Assembly (NCBI GenBank): GCA_963753105.1
Contig: CAVWBD010000009.1
Location: 124,001 to 188,000, forward strand
Source: SZUA-36 sp963753105
GTDB lineage: Bacteria; Pseudomonadota; Gammaproteobacteria; Xanthomonadales; SZUA-36
Length of the DNA stretch: 64,000 bases
Direction of reading: 5' to 3'
The position numbers were made by a program, and so were the translations under genes. The notes beneath the pieces are model-generated. The model saw nothing but the letters and a program-made list of their open reading frames with translations. It was not told the origin of the DNA and did no database searches. Positions 11,875 through 21,676 of the stretch are shown here, one piece after another (positions within the stretch are counted from its first letter, which is position 1; the number at the start of each line of letters is the position of its first letter).

Positions 11875-14331
11875 ATGGACTTATTGAACGACAACGGCCA
11901 GGGGCCACAGAGAAAAGCAGACAGCGAGGGTAACTTTTACCCCGACTGCGCGAGTGATATCGGCCCGGGTATGAATGACCGCGTCCGTCGTCTGCGCAAG
12001 CTCAGCGTGGAGACCCAGCCGAGCCTGTCCATTGAACGCGCCCTGCACGAGACCGAGTTTTACAAGGAAAACTACGGCAAACACTCGATGCCGGTGTTGC
12101 GCGCGCTGAACTTCCTTGAGCACTGCAAGAAAAAAACACTGTACATCGGCAATGACGAATTGATCGTCGGTGAACGCGGCCCGGCACCCAAGGCAGTGCC
12201 GACCTTTCCTGAACTGACCTGCCACAGCGTCGAGGATTTCGAAGTCCTCAATACCCGCGATCAGCAGCGCTACACGATTCCCCGGGAAGATATCGACACC
12301 TACGCACGGGAAGTGATCCCCTACTGGCAGGGCAAAACCATCCGCGAACGGATTTTCGGCCACGTGCCCGATGAATGGCTGGCGGCCTACCAGGCGGGGG
12401 TTTTCACCGAGTTCATGGAGCAACGCGCCGCCGGGCACACGGCCTGGACGGTCAAATCTATCAAAAGGGTATGCTCGATTTCAAGGCGCAGATCGCGGCG
12501 GAAATCGCGGCGCTGGATTATCTGAACGATCCGACGGCAACGGACCGTTTCGAAGCACTCACGGCCATGGATATTTCCTGTAACGCGGTGATTGTATTTG
12601 CCGAACGCCATGCTGAGATGGCTGAACAGATGGCCGGGACGGAAACCGACCCGCAACGCGTGGCTGAACTCAATAAGATCGCCGAAGTCTGCCGTCATGT
12701 TCCGGCCAATGCGCCACGCAACTTCCATGAGGCCATCCAGATGTACTGGTTCGTACACCTGGGTACGATCACCGAGCTGAACGGCTGGGACGCCATGAAC
12801 CCGGGCCACTTCGACCAGCACCTGGCGCCGTTTTATGCCGCCGGATTGGCTGACGGTACGCTGACCCGCGAGACGGCCAAGGAATTGCTGTGCTGTTTCT
12901 GGATCAAGGTCAACAACCACCCGGCGCCACCCAAGGTGGGTATCACCGCCCGTGAGAGCGGTACTTACAACGATTTCACCAATATCAACATCGGTGGTAT
13001 CACGCCGGATGGCGAGGACGGGGTCAACGAGGTTTCTTACATACTGCTCGAGGTCATCGAGGAGCTGCACATCCTGCAACCGGGCAACTCGGTGCACATC
13101 TCCAGTGAAACCCCTGATCAATTCCTGTTTGCTGCCTGCAAGGTCATCCGCCAGGGCCACGGCTACCCGTCGGTGTTCAATACCGAAATCTATGTCGCCG
13201 AGTTGCTACGCCAGGGCAAGACACTGCAGGACGCCCGCGAAGGCGGTTGCAGCGGTTGCATCGAGGTCGGCGCGTTTGGCAAGGAGGCCTTCCTGCTGAC
13301 CGGTTATTTGAACGTACCAAAGGTGCTGGAAATCACGCTGAACAACGGCATCGACCCGGTGACCGGCAAGCGGGCGGGTATCGAGACCGGCGATCCGCTT
13401 GAAATTCGGCAGCTATGAAGATTTATACGACGCCTTTTTGAGGCAACTCAATTTCATCATCGATACCAAGATCCGGGTCAGTAATTACATCGACCGGATG
13501 TTCGCCAAGTACGCCCCGGCGCCGTTTTTATCGGTGGTCATCGAGGACTGCATCGCCAAGGGCAGGGATTATTACGATGGTGGTCCGCGTTACAACACCA
13601 ATTACATCCAGTGCACCGGACTGGGCACCACCACCGACTCCCTGGCGGTGCTGAAGAAACACGTTTTCGAGGAACAGAAGTTCTCCATGCAGAAAATCCT
13701 CGACGCGGTGGCAAAAAACTTCGAGGGCGAGGAATTCCTGCGCCAGACACTGCTGAACAGGACACCATTTTTCGGTAACAACGATGACTATGCCGACAAT
13801 ATCGCGCTGAAAGTGTACGGCGACCTGCTCACCGCGATCGATGGCAAGCCCAATGTACGCGGTGGTGTGTTCCACCTGAACATGCTCTCGACCACCTGCC
13901 ATATCTACTTCGGCAAGGTGATGGGAGCCACGCCGAACGGGCGCCTGGCCGGCAAATCGATTTCCGACGGCACCTCGCCGTCACACGGCGCTGACACCCA
14001 CGGTCCGTCAGCGGTGATCCGGTCACTCACCAAGCTCGATCACACGATGTCCGGCGGCACCTTGTTGAACCAGCGTTTCCTGCCCAGCCTGTTGAAGCGG
14101 GACAAGGACCTGGCCAAGCTCGGGGCTTTGATCCGCAGTTATTTCAAGCTGGGCGGGCACCACGTGCAGTTCAACATCGTTGATACTGCAACGCTTCAAG
14201 CTGCCCAGCAATGCCCCGAGGACTACAAGGATCTTCTGGTGCGCATGGCTGGCTACAGCGACTACTTCAACGACATGAACGCGGACCTGCAGCAGGAAGT
14301 CATCGAGCGCACCGAGAACGAGTCATTCTAG
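11875..14331 (+). CDS. hypD: Glycyl-radical trans-4-hydroxy-L-proline dehydratase, frame broken twice
   Basis: Removes water from trans-4-hydroxyproline to give P5C, using an oxygen-sensitive glycyl radical. Three frames join into about 818 residues. The assembled protein follows HypD closely: AAYQAGVFTEFMEQRAAGHT, NNHPAPPKVGIT, NINIGG, the dehydratase-type C-x-E active site in GGCSGCIEVGAFGKEA, and the C-terminal radical loop RMAGYSDYF. Frame changes lie near 12443 (a lost C in GCCTGG) and near 13399 (an extra T in CTTGAAA); both flanks remain conserved. The start could also be the ATG at 11971, which begins MNDRVRRLR, as homologs do. The activase gene follows. Its product would go to PruA or PutA here rather than to a P5C reductase. 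Confidence 0.88.
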
Positions 14332-14378
14332 AATGGACTTCCGCTACAGCTACCTGGCAGATATTTGCAGGCCCTGTC

Positions 14379-15287
14379 ATGCCTGATGCCCTGGTATTCG
14401 ACATCAAGCGCTACGCCATCAATGACGGTCCCGGCATACGTGTAACGATATTTCTGAAGGGCTGCCCGCTGGCCTGCCGCTGGTGTCACAACCCGGAAAG
14501 CGTCTCGCCACAGGTGCAGAAAATGTACACCGCGAGCAAGTGCATCGGCTGTCAGGAATGTGTCAAGGTCTGCCCTGTGCAGGCCTGTGAACTGACACCG
14601 GATGGCATCGTGACCGATGCGGGTCTCTGTGAGCTGTGCGGGCAATGTGCCGAAGTCTGCCCGGCAAAGGCCACGGAAATGTCCGGGCGTTACGAGTCGG
14701 TTGCAGACCTGCTGAAAGTCATCGAAAACGAACGGGTGTTTTTCGAAGAATCGGGTGGCGGTGTGACGTTTTCAGGTGGCGAGCCCCTGTTGTATCCAAA
14801 ATTTCTGACCGAGATACTCGATGCCTGCGGCAAATCGAACATCCACCGCACGGTGGATACATCCGGGCTGGCCTCGTTGAACACACTGCTGGATGTCGCC
14901 AAACACACCGACCTGTTTTTGTACGACCTGAAACTGATGGACAGCGCCCGGCACAGGGAATGGACCGGGGCCGGCAACAAGCGGATTCTGAAAAACCTGC
15001 AGGCGCTGGCCGGGACCGATGCAGACATCCAGATACGCATCCCCCTGATCGAGGGGGTTAATACCGACGTGGAAAATATCGAGGCAACCGCTGTCTTTGT
15101 CGCTGCCCTGCCCGGCACCAAAAAACCGGTCAGCCTGCTGCCCTACCATGATGTCGCCAGGGGCAAGGCCGCCAAGCTGGGAAAGGTCTACGACCCTGGC
15201 CCGATGCGTGAACCCGGCAAAGAGGACCTGGAACGCATCGTCGCCCAATTTGCCGCGCATGGATTGAACGCGACCATCGACGGCTAG
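14379..15287 (+). CDS. hypE: Radical SAM glycyl-radical-enzyme activase
   Basis: 302 residues. The radical-SAM triad is CPLACRWC (Cys29, Cys33, Cys36). Two ferredoxin-type clusters follow: CIGCQECVKVCP (Cys55, 58, 61, 65) and CELCGQCAEVCP (Cys84, 87, 90, 94). FSGGEPL is the SAM-binding GGE motif. This layout is that of PFL-activase-like enzymes that abstract hydrogen from the target glycine. It begins 47 bases after hypD and should install the radical on HypD. The frame is open upstream into the hypD end, but the ATG at 14379 gives the family's normal N-terminus. Confidence 0.92.
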   Translation: MPDALVFDIKRYAINDGPGIRVTIFLKGCPLACRWCHNPESVSPQVQKMYTASKCIGCQECVKVCPVQACELTPDGIVTDAGLCELCGQCAEVCPAKATEMSGRYESVADLLKVIENERVFFEESGGGVTFSGGEPLLYPKFLTEILDACGKSNIHRTVDTSGLASLNTLLDVAKHTDLFLYDLKLMDSARHREWTGAGNKRILKNLQALAGTDADIQIRIPLIEGVNTDVENIEATAVFVAALPGTKKPVSLLPYHDVARGKAAKLGKVYDPGPMREPGKEDLERIVAQFAAHGLNATIDG

Positions 15288-15354
15288 GCATCACCTGTAA
15301 CGTTTGCCTTGACGGGGCGTCGTACTCTCCAATAGCCCGGCTATCGGAGGAGCC

Positions 15355-16770
15355 ATGAAACAGTTCGCCCAGCTGCTGATTATTTCCCTGTTTGTCTCCA
15401 CTGCCAGTGCATATGCCGCTGCCGAAACGGTATCCAGTTATACGCTGGATATTGAGTTCACACCGCAAAAGAGCCACATGCAAGGGCAAGCCGCCATCAG
15501 GTTTACGGAGCCGCTTGTACCCGGCGAAAAGTTGTTCTACCTGCACGGTGAACTGGAGGTGGAATCCCTGTCACTGGACTCACAGGAAATCGACTTCAAA
15601 GCCGAGCGGGTTTTCTACGACTCGAGTTACTCGCTGGTAGCCGTAAAGGTCACTTTCGAAGTCGGCAGCGAATTGGCCAACCCCGAGCTGAAAGTCAGCT
15701 ACCAGGGGCACTTCCATCCCTCATCGGCCCGCTCACCATCCGACTACATGAGGATCGACGATGGTGGAGTATTCCTGCGTTCATACGGCTACAGCCTGTG
15801 GTTCCCGGTGTTCCTGGGAGACGATGATGACGTCTACAAAACGGATTTCCCCAGCGTCCGTTTCAAGATACCCAGGCGATATCAACTGGTATTCGTGGGT
15901 GAAAAGACATCTGAACAACTCACACCCGGACACGCGCTCACCACTTGGCGCGCGGAGGACATCGCGCTTCGGGACCTGCAGGTCACCGCGCGGGAGTACC
16001 TGCAGCTCAGGTCCGGCAATGTCACCATCTACCATGTCAGCAATGACGAATCACACCGGGCAGCCAAATCCGTGACCAATTTCACACAAAGCCTGCTGGC
16101 CTGTTATAAGGAGCATTACCGGCAGGATGCCGGCCTGGACACTTTGAACCTGCTGGAAATGCCTCAATACGGCGATATCTCATCGCACAACATGGTCGGC
16201 GTCAGCTCGGATACTTTCCGTTCGTTCGACACCGCCGCCTGGGCGAAGCGCACCATTGCCCATGAACTGGTGCACCCGTTCGTATCGGTGCAAGTCAGCC
16301 ACTCTGACCCGCTCTGGTCGCTGGCGATCGAGGGCTTCCCCAGCTATTTCCACCTGCCTGCCTTGCGGCATTTATACGGCCAGGCGGTTTACGATGAATA
16401 CATGCTCAGCCTGGAAAACTACTACCTGGAGAACAAGGGCGTTGCGACGGATCGCTGGGGCAACCAACGACCACCCGAAATCCCATTGTTGAAGATCACG
16501 TCGGACAGCATGAGCGACTACAAGGACGATTACATCCTGTCGGGGCGCACCAGGCTGTTCTTCAATTACCTTTTACGCCAAATGGGCGATGAGCCGTTCG
16601 CCACGTTTGCACGGGACCTGTTTGCCCGAACGCAGTTGACTGAAAAAGAATTTGTCGCACTGTGCAAGAAGCACCTGCCGGGAAAAGAAACCCAGGTCGA
16701 TACCTGGCTGTACAGCAACGACTTCCCGGACGAATTCAAGCTGGCGGAAACGGAAACAACCCAGCGGTAA
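15355..16770 (+). CDS. Exported M1-like (gluzincin) metallopeptidase
   Basis: 471 residues with a clear signal peptide (about 1-22, ending SAYAAA) and a strong ribosome site (GGAGGAGCC) before the ATG. Residues 25-215 form a beta-rich domain like the N-terminal domain of M1 aminopeptidases. The zinc motif is HELVH (His303, Glu304, His307) with a likely third ligand in AIEGFPSYF (Glu326). It lacks the GxMEN exopeptidase motif, so aminopeptidase activity is not assured. It probably trims peptides in the periplasm and starts a rightward run of peptide-use genes, 67 bases after hypE. Confidence 0.8.
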   Translation: MKQFAQLLIISLFVSTASAYAAAETVSSYTLDIEFTPQKSHMQGQAAIRFTEPLVPGEKLFYLHGELEVESLSLDSQEIDFKAERVFYDSSYSLVAVKVTFEVGSELANPELKVSYQGHFHPSSARSPSDYMRIDDGGVFLRSYGYSLWFPVFLGDDDDVYKTDFPSVRFKIPRRYQLVFVGEKTSEQLTPGHALTTWRAEDIALRDLQVTAREYLQLRSGNVTIYHVSNDESHRAAKSVTNFTQSLLACYKEHYRQDAGLDTLNLLEMPQYGDISSHNMVGVSSDTFRSFDTAAWAKRTIAHELVHPFVSVQVSHSDPLWSLAIEGFPSYFHLPALRHLYGQAVYDEYMLSLENYYLENKGVATDRWGNQRPPEIPLLKITSDSMSDYKDDYILSGRTRLFFNYLLRQMGDEPFATFARDLFARTQLTEKEFVALCKKHLPGKETQVDTWLYSNDFPDEFKLAETETTQR

Positions 16771-17014
16771 TAAACACCACCGAATACGAATACTTTTATA
16801 AACAGTACGACTGGCCGGTCAGGCGGTGCCATATCCTTCTGTCATGTGCCTGTTGCCCGCCGCGGCCTGGTTTGAATCCCTTTTTTTCAACAAAGCAGGA
16901 CCCATGCCGCTTCATGTTGTGAGAAAATGACTGCCATGGACACAGTGATTAAGAACGGCGCCGGGTCACAAAGAAATGCCGCCTGTGAGGCTAAGACGTT
17001 CAGGGACATAGGCC

Positions 17015-17368
17015 ATGACCGACATTAACGATGAGTTTGAACTCTGGAACCTGCGTGTAGAGGTCGTCGGTGATCAGAACGCCATGGTGTGTAATCACAC
17101 GGTTGGCGATTATTTCGAGCTGTCCGGTGAGAATCTGAAACTGCCGGCAGGTCAGACTTTTTCCGTTTATGCGCTGGCTGCAATCCTGCCGCTATTGCCG
17201 GCCAAGCAGCGTCTGACAGACAAAAATGACTGGATGTCCACGGATGCTGAAATTGCCTGTCCCGACCCCCATTGCGGCGCCCGGTTCAGGATCACAAGAA
17301 CGGGAAAATCGACATTCCGGCACAGTGAAACGACTGTTGTTCCGTTGATCTGTGCGACCGATGACTGA
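17015..17368 (+). CDS. TIGR04076-family protein of unknown function
   Basis: 117 residues. The pattern VEVV..., HTVGDYFELSGENLKLP, FSVYALAAILPLLPAKQR and a Cys-rich CPDPHCGARFRITRTGK segment is that of the small TIGR04076 family, which often sits beside aldo/keto reductases or radical enzymes. No activity is known. It overlaps the next gene (ATGACTGA), which points to translational coupling with the reductase. The upstream gap 16771-17014 holds nothing recognisable. Confidence 0.7.
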   Translation: MTDINDEFELWNLRVEVVGDQNAMVCNHTVGDYFELSGENLKLPAGQTFSVYALAAILPLLPAKQRLTDKNDWMSTDAEIACPDPHCGARFRITRTGKSTFRHSETTVVPLICATDD

Positions 17369-18407
17369 GGTCGAGCGATTCGAGCTTGCGCCCGGCTACA
17401 CGATTGCACGTGTTATCAATGGTTGCTGGCAGCTGACGCCGGACCATGGCGGTGGACCCGGTTCCGAAAAGGAATCTCTGAGCATCTTCTCCGAGCTTGT
17501 TGATCATGGCTTTACGACATTTGACTGCGCTGATATCTATATCGGTGTGGAAGAACTCCTGGGGAAATTTCGGCGTGGCCTGGATGATCCTGACAAGATA
17601 CAGATTCATACGAAATTTGCCCCCGACAGAGACACGCTGCATGCGCTGAGCGATGCGGATATCGATGCGTCCATTGACCGTTCGCTCAAACGACTCGGTG
17701 TCGAGCAACTCGACCTCCTCCAGTTTCACTGGTGGGACTACAACACGCCCGGGTTGGAAGCCCTGGCTGACCGGTTGATCCGGGCACAACAAGCCGGCAA
17801 GATCCGATTGCTTGGTGTAACGAATTTTGACACCGAACACCTGCGGCAAATCGTCGCTGCCGGCGCAAACGTCGTATCCCTGCAATCACAGTATTCACTA
17901 CTCGACCGCCGACCAGAAAAGCACATGGCCGGCCTGGCTGCAGCTACCGGAATCAAGTTACTGCCATACGGCGTGCTTGCAGGCGGCTTTCTGACTGAAA
18001 AATACCTCGATACCACCCCTCCTGTGAATATGAACCGTTCCCTGCAAAAGTACCGGCTCATCATCGACGAGGTCGGTGGCTGGGACGTGTTTCGGAAACT
18101 GTTGGGAGTACTTGCCAATATCGCGAGCAGACACCAGGCATCCATAGGCGCGGTTGCAGCGCGGTGGGTGCTGGACCAGCCGCAAGTGGCCGGGGTAATC
18201 CTGGGAATTGGCAGTCAATCACGGGCCAGGGAGAATCTCGCCCTGGGCAGTCTGCGTCTCGATGAAGAAGACCGGCAGGCAATTTCCACGCTGCTACAGA
18301 CCCAGGCCATCCCGGCCGGTGATATGTATGATCTCGAACGGGACCCTGACGGGCCACATACCAGGATTATCAAGATGAACCTCCACGATGGGGAAGACCA
18401 GGTATGA
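17361..18407 (+). CDS. Aldo/keto reductase
   Basis: 348 residues with the AKR barrel tetrad: Asp55 and Tyr60 (FDCADIY), Lys85 (HTKFAP) and His123 (QFHWWDY). LLPYGVLAGGFL and a C-terminal GIGSQSRARENL nucleotide-binding loop follow. It reduces a carbonyl with NAD(P)H; the substrate is unknown. A GTG start at 17352 is possible, but the ATG at 17361 overlapping the previous stop is preferred. The end overlaps the symporter start (ATGA), so TIGR04076, AKR and symporter look like a three-gene unit that may import and reduce one metabolite (inference). Confidence 0.9.
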   Translation: MTEVERFELAPGYTIARVINGCWQLTPDHGGGPGSEKESLSIFSELVDHGFTTFDCADIYIGVEELLGKFRRGLDDPDKIQIHTKFAPDRDTLHALSDADIDASIDRSLKRLGVEQLDLLQFHWWDYNTPGLEALADRLIRAQQAGKIRLLGVTNFDTEHLRQIVAAGANVVSLQSQYSLLDRRPEKHMAGLAAATGIKLLPYGVLAGGFLTEKYLDTTPPVNMNRSLQKYRLIIDEVGGWDVFRKLLGVLANIASRHQASIGAVAARWVLDQPQVAGVILGIGSQSRARENLALGSLRLDEEDRQAISTLLQTQAIPAGDMYDLERDPDGPHTRIIKMNLHDGEDQV

Positions 18408-19780
18408 GCGGTACTGACAAGGTTGCCAGCGAACGTAAATGGTCATCGAACCTGATGTTCATGGCAGCCGCGATCGGCAGCGCTGTCGGTATCTCGAATG
18501 TGTGGAAATTCACCTACGTGGCCGGCGAAAACGGCGGTGGTGCATTCGTGCTGGTCTACGTGGCCGCGATTGCCTTTATCGCCTTACCTGCATTGATTGC
18601 AGAATTCCTGGTCGGGCGCCGGGGTGGAGCGAGCGTCGTCAAAACCATGGACAACCTGGCAGAGCGCGAAGGTATCTCCAGGGCCTGGCGCTGGTACGGC
18701 CAGATGGCTGCTCTCGGTGCTTTCATTGCGCTCAGTTTTTACTCGGTCGTGGCAGGATGGACGATCGATTATTTCTACCATGCCCTGACAGTGGGGTTCA
18801 CAGGAATCACACCGGACCAATCAGCAGCAAGCCTTGATCAGCTGATGAGCAGCCCGGGACGCATGGTCGTTTCCCAGGTCATATTTCTCGGTCTGACCGC
18901 CATGACAGTAGCCGCCGGTGTGCGCCGTGGTCTTGAGAACGTCTTGCGTTGGTTAACACCTGCGTTGTTCGTAATACTCTTTGCCCTGCTCGTCTATGCC
19001 ATGGTCGCAGGCGATTTCGCTGCTGGTGCCAGGTTCCTGTTTGTACCGGACTTTTCAAGGTTGAACTCACAGACCGTGTTGATGGCGGTTGGCCAGGCAT
19101 TCTTTTCGCTTGGTATCGGGCTCGGTGTGTTGTTGACAATCGGCGCATACATGGATCAGAAATCCTCTATCGTAAAATCGGCGATCGTCGTTGCCGTGGC
19201 AGATGGCGGGGTTGCCCTGATCGCAGGCCTGGCGATATTTCCCGTGGTGTTTGCGCACGGTCTCTCACCTGCCGAAGGCCCGGGTCTGATTTTTGAGACC
19301 CTCCCGATCGCCTTTGGCCAGATGCCGGGTGGCGCTATCCTGGGCCCATTGTTCTTTGTCCTGATGGCGCTGGCCGCATTGACTTCCGCCATCACCATAC
19401 TGGAATGCGTGGTGGCAACTGTCGAGGATTATTCAGGCATGTCCCGACCAAGGATCGTTATCATCGTGGTTTCGTTGCTGTGGCTGGCCGGGTTGGGCAC
19501 GGTTTTTTCATTCAGCACGCTCGAGAATTTTCACCCGCTGGGTTTTCTGACCGCCTTTGCCGAGCGCAACATTTTCGAAACACTCGACTATATCGTTTCG
19601 AATTTCATGATGCCCCTGGGTGGTGTACTCATTGCAATGCTGGCTGGCTGGGGACTCAAAAAGCAATCGACCCTCGACGAACTGCGCGTGGGCGACACCC
19701 TGCTGTACAAAGTGTGGCGGCAACTGGTGCGGTATGTCGTTCCGGCCGCGATCCTGTTGGTGCTTATCGTTAATTTGTAG
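18404..19780 (+). CDS. Neurotransmitter:sodium symporter (NSS/SNF) family transporter
   Basis: 458 residues with about 11-12 hydrophobic segments. The TM1 region GSAVGISNVWKFTYVAGENGGGAFVLVY is the sodium and substrate site signature of LeuT-like symporters. Bacterial members usually take up amino acids or related amines with Na+. It is translationally coupled to the aldo/keto reductase (4-base overlap) and followed after 9 bases by the DUF885 lipoprotein gene. The substrate is unknown; the surrounding peptide and amino-acid catabolism makes an amino acid likely. Confidence 0.9.
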   Translation: MSGTDKVASERKWSSNLMFMAAAIGSAVGISNVWKFTYVAGENGGGAFVLVYVAAIAFIALPALIAEFLVGRRGGASVVKTMDNLAEREGISRAWRWYGQMAALGAFIALSFYSVVAGWTIDYFYHALTVGFTGITPDQSAASLDQLMSSPGRMVVSQVIFLGLTAMTVAAGVRRGLENVLRWLTPALFVILFALLVYAMVAGDFAAGARFLFVPDFSRLNSQTVLMAVGQAFFSLGIGLGVLLTIGAYMDQKSSIVKSAIVVAVADGGVALIAGLAIFPVVFAHGLSPAEGPGLIFETLPIAFGQMPGGAILGPLFFVLMALAALTSAITILECVVATVEDYSGMSRPRIVIIVVSLLWLAGLGTVFSFSTLENFHPLGFLTAFAERNIFETLDYIVSNFMMPLGGVLIAMLAGWGLKKQSTLDELRVGDTLLYKVWRQLVRYVVPAAILLVLIVNL

Positions 19781-19789
19781 GAGACAAAG

Positions 19790-21589
19790 ATGAATAACAA
19801 TGCCACCCACGCCCCTCATCCGGGAACACTTCTCACAGGTGTTGGCAAATTGCTATTGATATGCGCTCTTTTCCTGGGTGCCTGTGATTCGCAGGTAGAG
19901 CCAGTCTCAGACCAGGTGTCGTCATCGGCCCGGCAGGTTGAAAATTATATTGACCGCTGGGTGGAATTTTACCCCAGTGCTGCTTTTGGCCAGGGCCTGA
20001 AGCTTGCAGCACTGCGTTTTGAGGATTTTTCAGAACAGCGGGTTGCCGACTGGGTAGCATTTAACCGTGCTACCGAGAAAATAATGGCATCTGTGCCAGA
20101 CAGTGCACCACTGCAGGAACGGGTCGATGCCAGGGTGTTGCTGCGCCAGCTTAAATTCGAATTGGATCTATGGGACGAGGACAAGGTACTCAGCCATCAG
20201 CCGCAGTGGTACGTGGAGCAGATTTCAGACGCCTTGGCGCTGGTTCTGGTGTCGGAAAAACTCAGCGCCACTGAAAAACATTCTGCCATCATAAATCGCA
20301 TGGCTGGTATCCGCGCGCTGGTTGACGTGGCAAGCAGGAACCTGCGTGATGGCAATCCGGCTAGAATCGATACCGCCTTGAAGACCCTGGTGCAAACCAC
20401 TGCCTACTACGAAAACGACTTGCCAACGCTGTCTGAAGAATGGACAGCAAAAGCCGACCGGGATGCGTTTAACCACAGGGCTGCGGAAACCGCTCAAGAG
20501 TTACGCAAACTTGAGCAACATATCCGTGACAAGGTACTACCGGTTGCATCGGTCCCAAACAAATTTGGTCCGGAGGTATATACCCGCAAACTCGCCATCT
20601 ACTCGGACAACAGCCTGACCCCCGATGGCCTGTCCGAACTGGCGCTTGAAGAAATTGACCATGTACGTGGCCTGATGTTTGAGGTGGCCACCGAGTGGTG
20701 GGCTGAAACAAAGCAAGGACAGGCGGCTCCCGAAGAGCAGGCCCTGCTGGATGCCGCCCTGGCTGCAATGGAAGAGGACCGCTCAGACAACCGCGAGGAT
20801 TTCCTGAAAGAGTTCAGCGACGCGACCGACAGGGCCATCGATTTTGTCCGGGAGCATGACCTGGCGACATTGCCAAAGAACCATAAGATCATCGTCGACA
20901 TGTATCCCACGCACCACTCGCACGCAACCATAGGTGGAGTGTATCCACCCGGACCATTCGATCCCGGTGCACCGACCCTGTTATACCTGCCCTCCGTCGC
21001 CGATGATGCACCCCTGGAAGCCCGGGATGGTTTCTACCGCTCGTTCAATGAGCACTTCAACCTGATGATCGTGCCCCACGAGCTGTTTCCGGGTCACGAT
21101 ATGCAGTTCAAGGTGGGACTGGAGTACGCACCCAGGATTCGCACCCTTTTCCACAACCAGTATTACTCGGAAGGCTGGGCCAGCCTCAGTGAAATAATTA
21201 TGCTCAATGCAGGCTGGGCCGACGGCAACAAGCTGACGTTGCTGGCCCACTACAGAAAGCGCCTTGAGAATGCCACGCGTGCTTTTATCAGCGTGATGGT
21301 GCATACCCAGGGCTGGAATAAAGACCAGGTTATGGAATTTGCTTCCACCCGTGGCCAATTGCCACCCCAGTTTGCCGAAAATCTGTGGTACAGGGCCTCG
21401 GGCTTGTACAACGCGCTCCAGCTGACTTCCTATTTCGTCGGTTCTCACGGCATCAAGGAGATCTGGCAGGAAGAAAAACAGCGTCTGGGTGACAAATTTG
21501 TACAGAGGGACTTTATCGACACGATACTGCGGACGGGTGCGGTTTCCATGGCCTCTTTACGTGAAATCGTCCAGCAGGAACAGCCGTGA
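19790..21589 (+). CDS. DUF885-family lipoprotein, putative metallopeptidase
   Basis: 599 residues with a lipobox (LGAC, Cys32), so probably envelope-anchored. The DUF885 zinc signature HELFPGH lies near residue 428 with EGWASL about 30 residues later, giving the HExxxGH...E ligand set seen in carboxypeptidase-like DUF885 proteins. The ribosome site GGAGACAAAG precedes the ATG, 9 bases after the symporter. It is likely to act on peptides outside the cytoplasm, next to a peptide carrier and an M24 peptidase. Activity is inferred from motifs only. Confidence 0.82.
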   Translation: MNNNATHAPHPGTLLTGVGKLLLICALFLGACDSQVEPVSDQVSSSARQVENYIDRWVEFYPSAAFGQGLKLAALRFEDFSEQRVADWVAFNRATEKIMASVPDSAPLQERVDARVLLRQLKFELDLWDEDKVLSHQPQWYVEQISDALALVLVSEKLSATEKHSAIINRMAGIRALVDVASRNLRDGNPARIDTALKTLVQTTAYYENDLPTLSEEWTAKADRDAFNHRAAETAQELRKLEQHIRDKVLPVASVPNKFGPEVYTRKLAIYSDNSLTPDGLSELALEEIDHVRGLMFEVATEWWAETKQGQAAPEEQALLDAALAAMEEDRSDNREDFLKEFSDATDRAIDFVREHDLATLPKNHKIIVDMYPTHHSHATIGGVYPPGPFDPGAPTLLYLPSVADDAPLEARDGFYRSFNEHFNLMIVPHELFPGHDMQFKVGLEYAPRIRTLFHNQYYSEGWASLSEIIMLNAGWADGNKLTLLAHYRKRLENATRAFISVMVHTQGWNKDQVMEFASTRGQLPPQFAENLWYRASGLYNALQLTSYFVGSHGIKEIWQEEKQRLGDKFVQRDFIDTILRTGAVSMASLREIVQQEQP

Positions 21590-21676
21590 GAAACAAGGGA
21601 TAGACCCGGGTAGATTCAAGCAACGGTGAGGCGGATAATAGGCCGCAATCACCCCACCAGCATGAGAGAGAGAACA

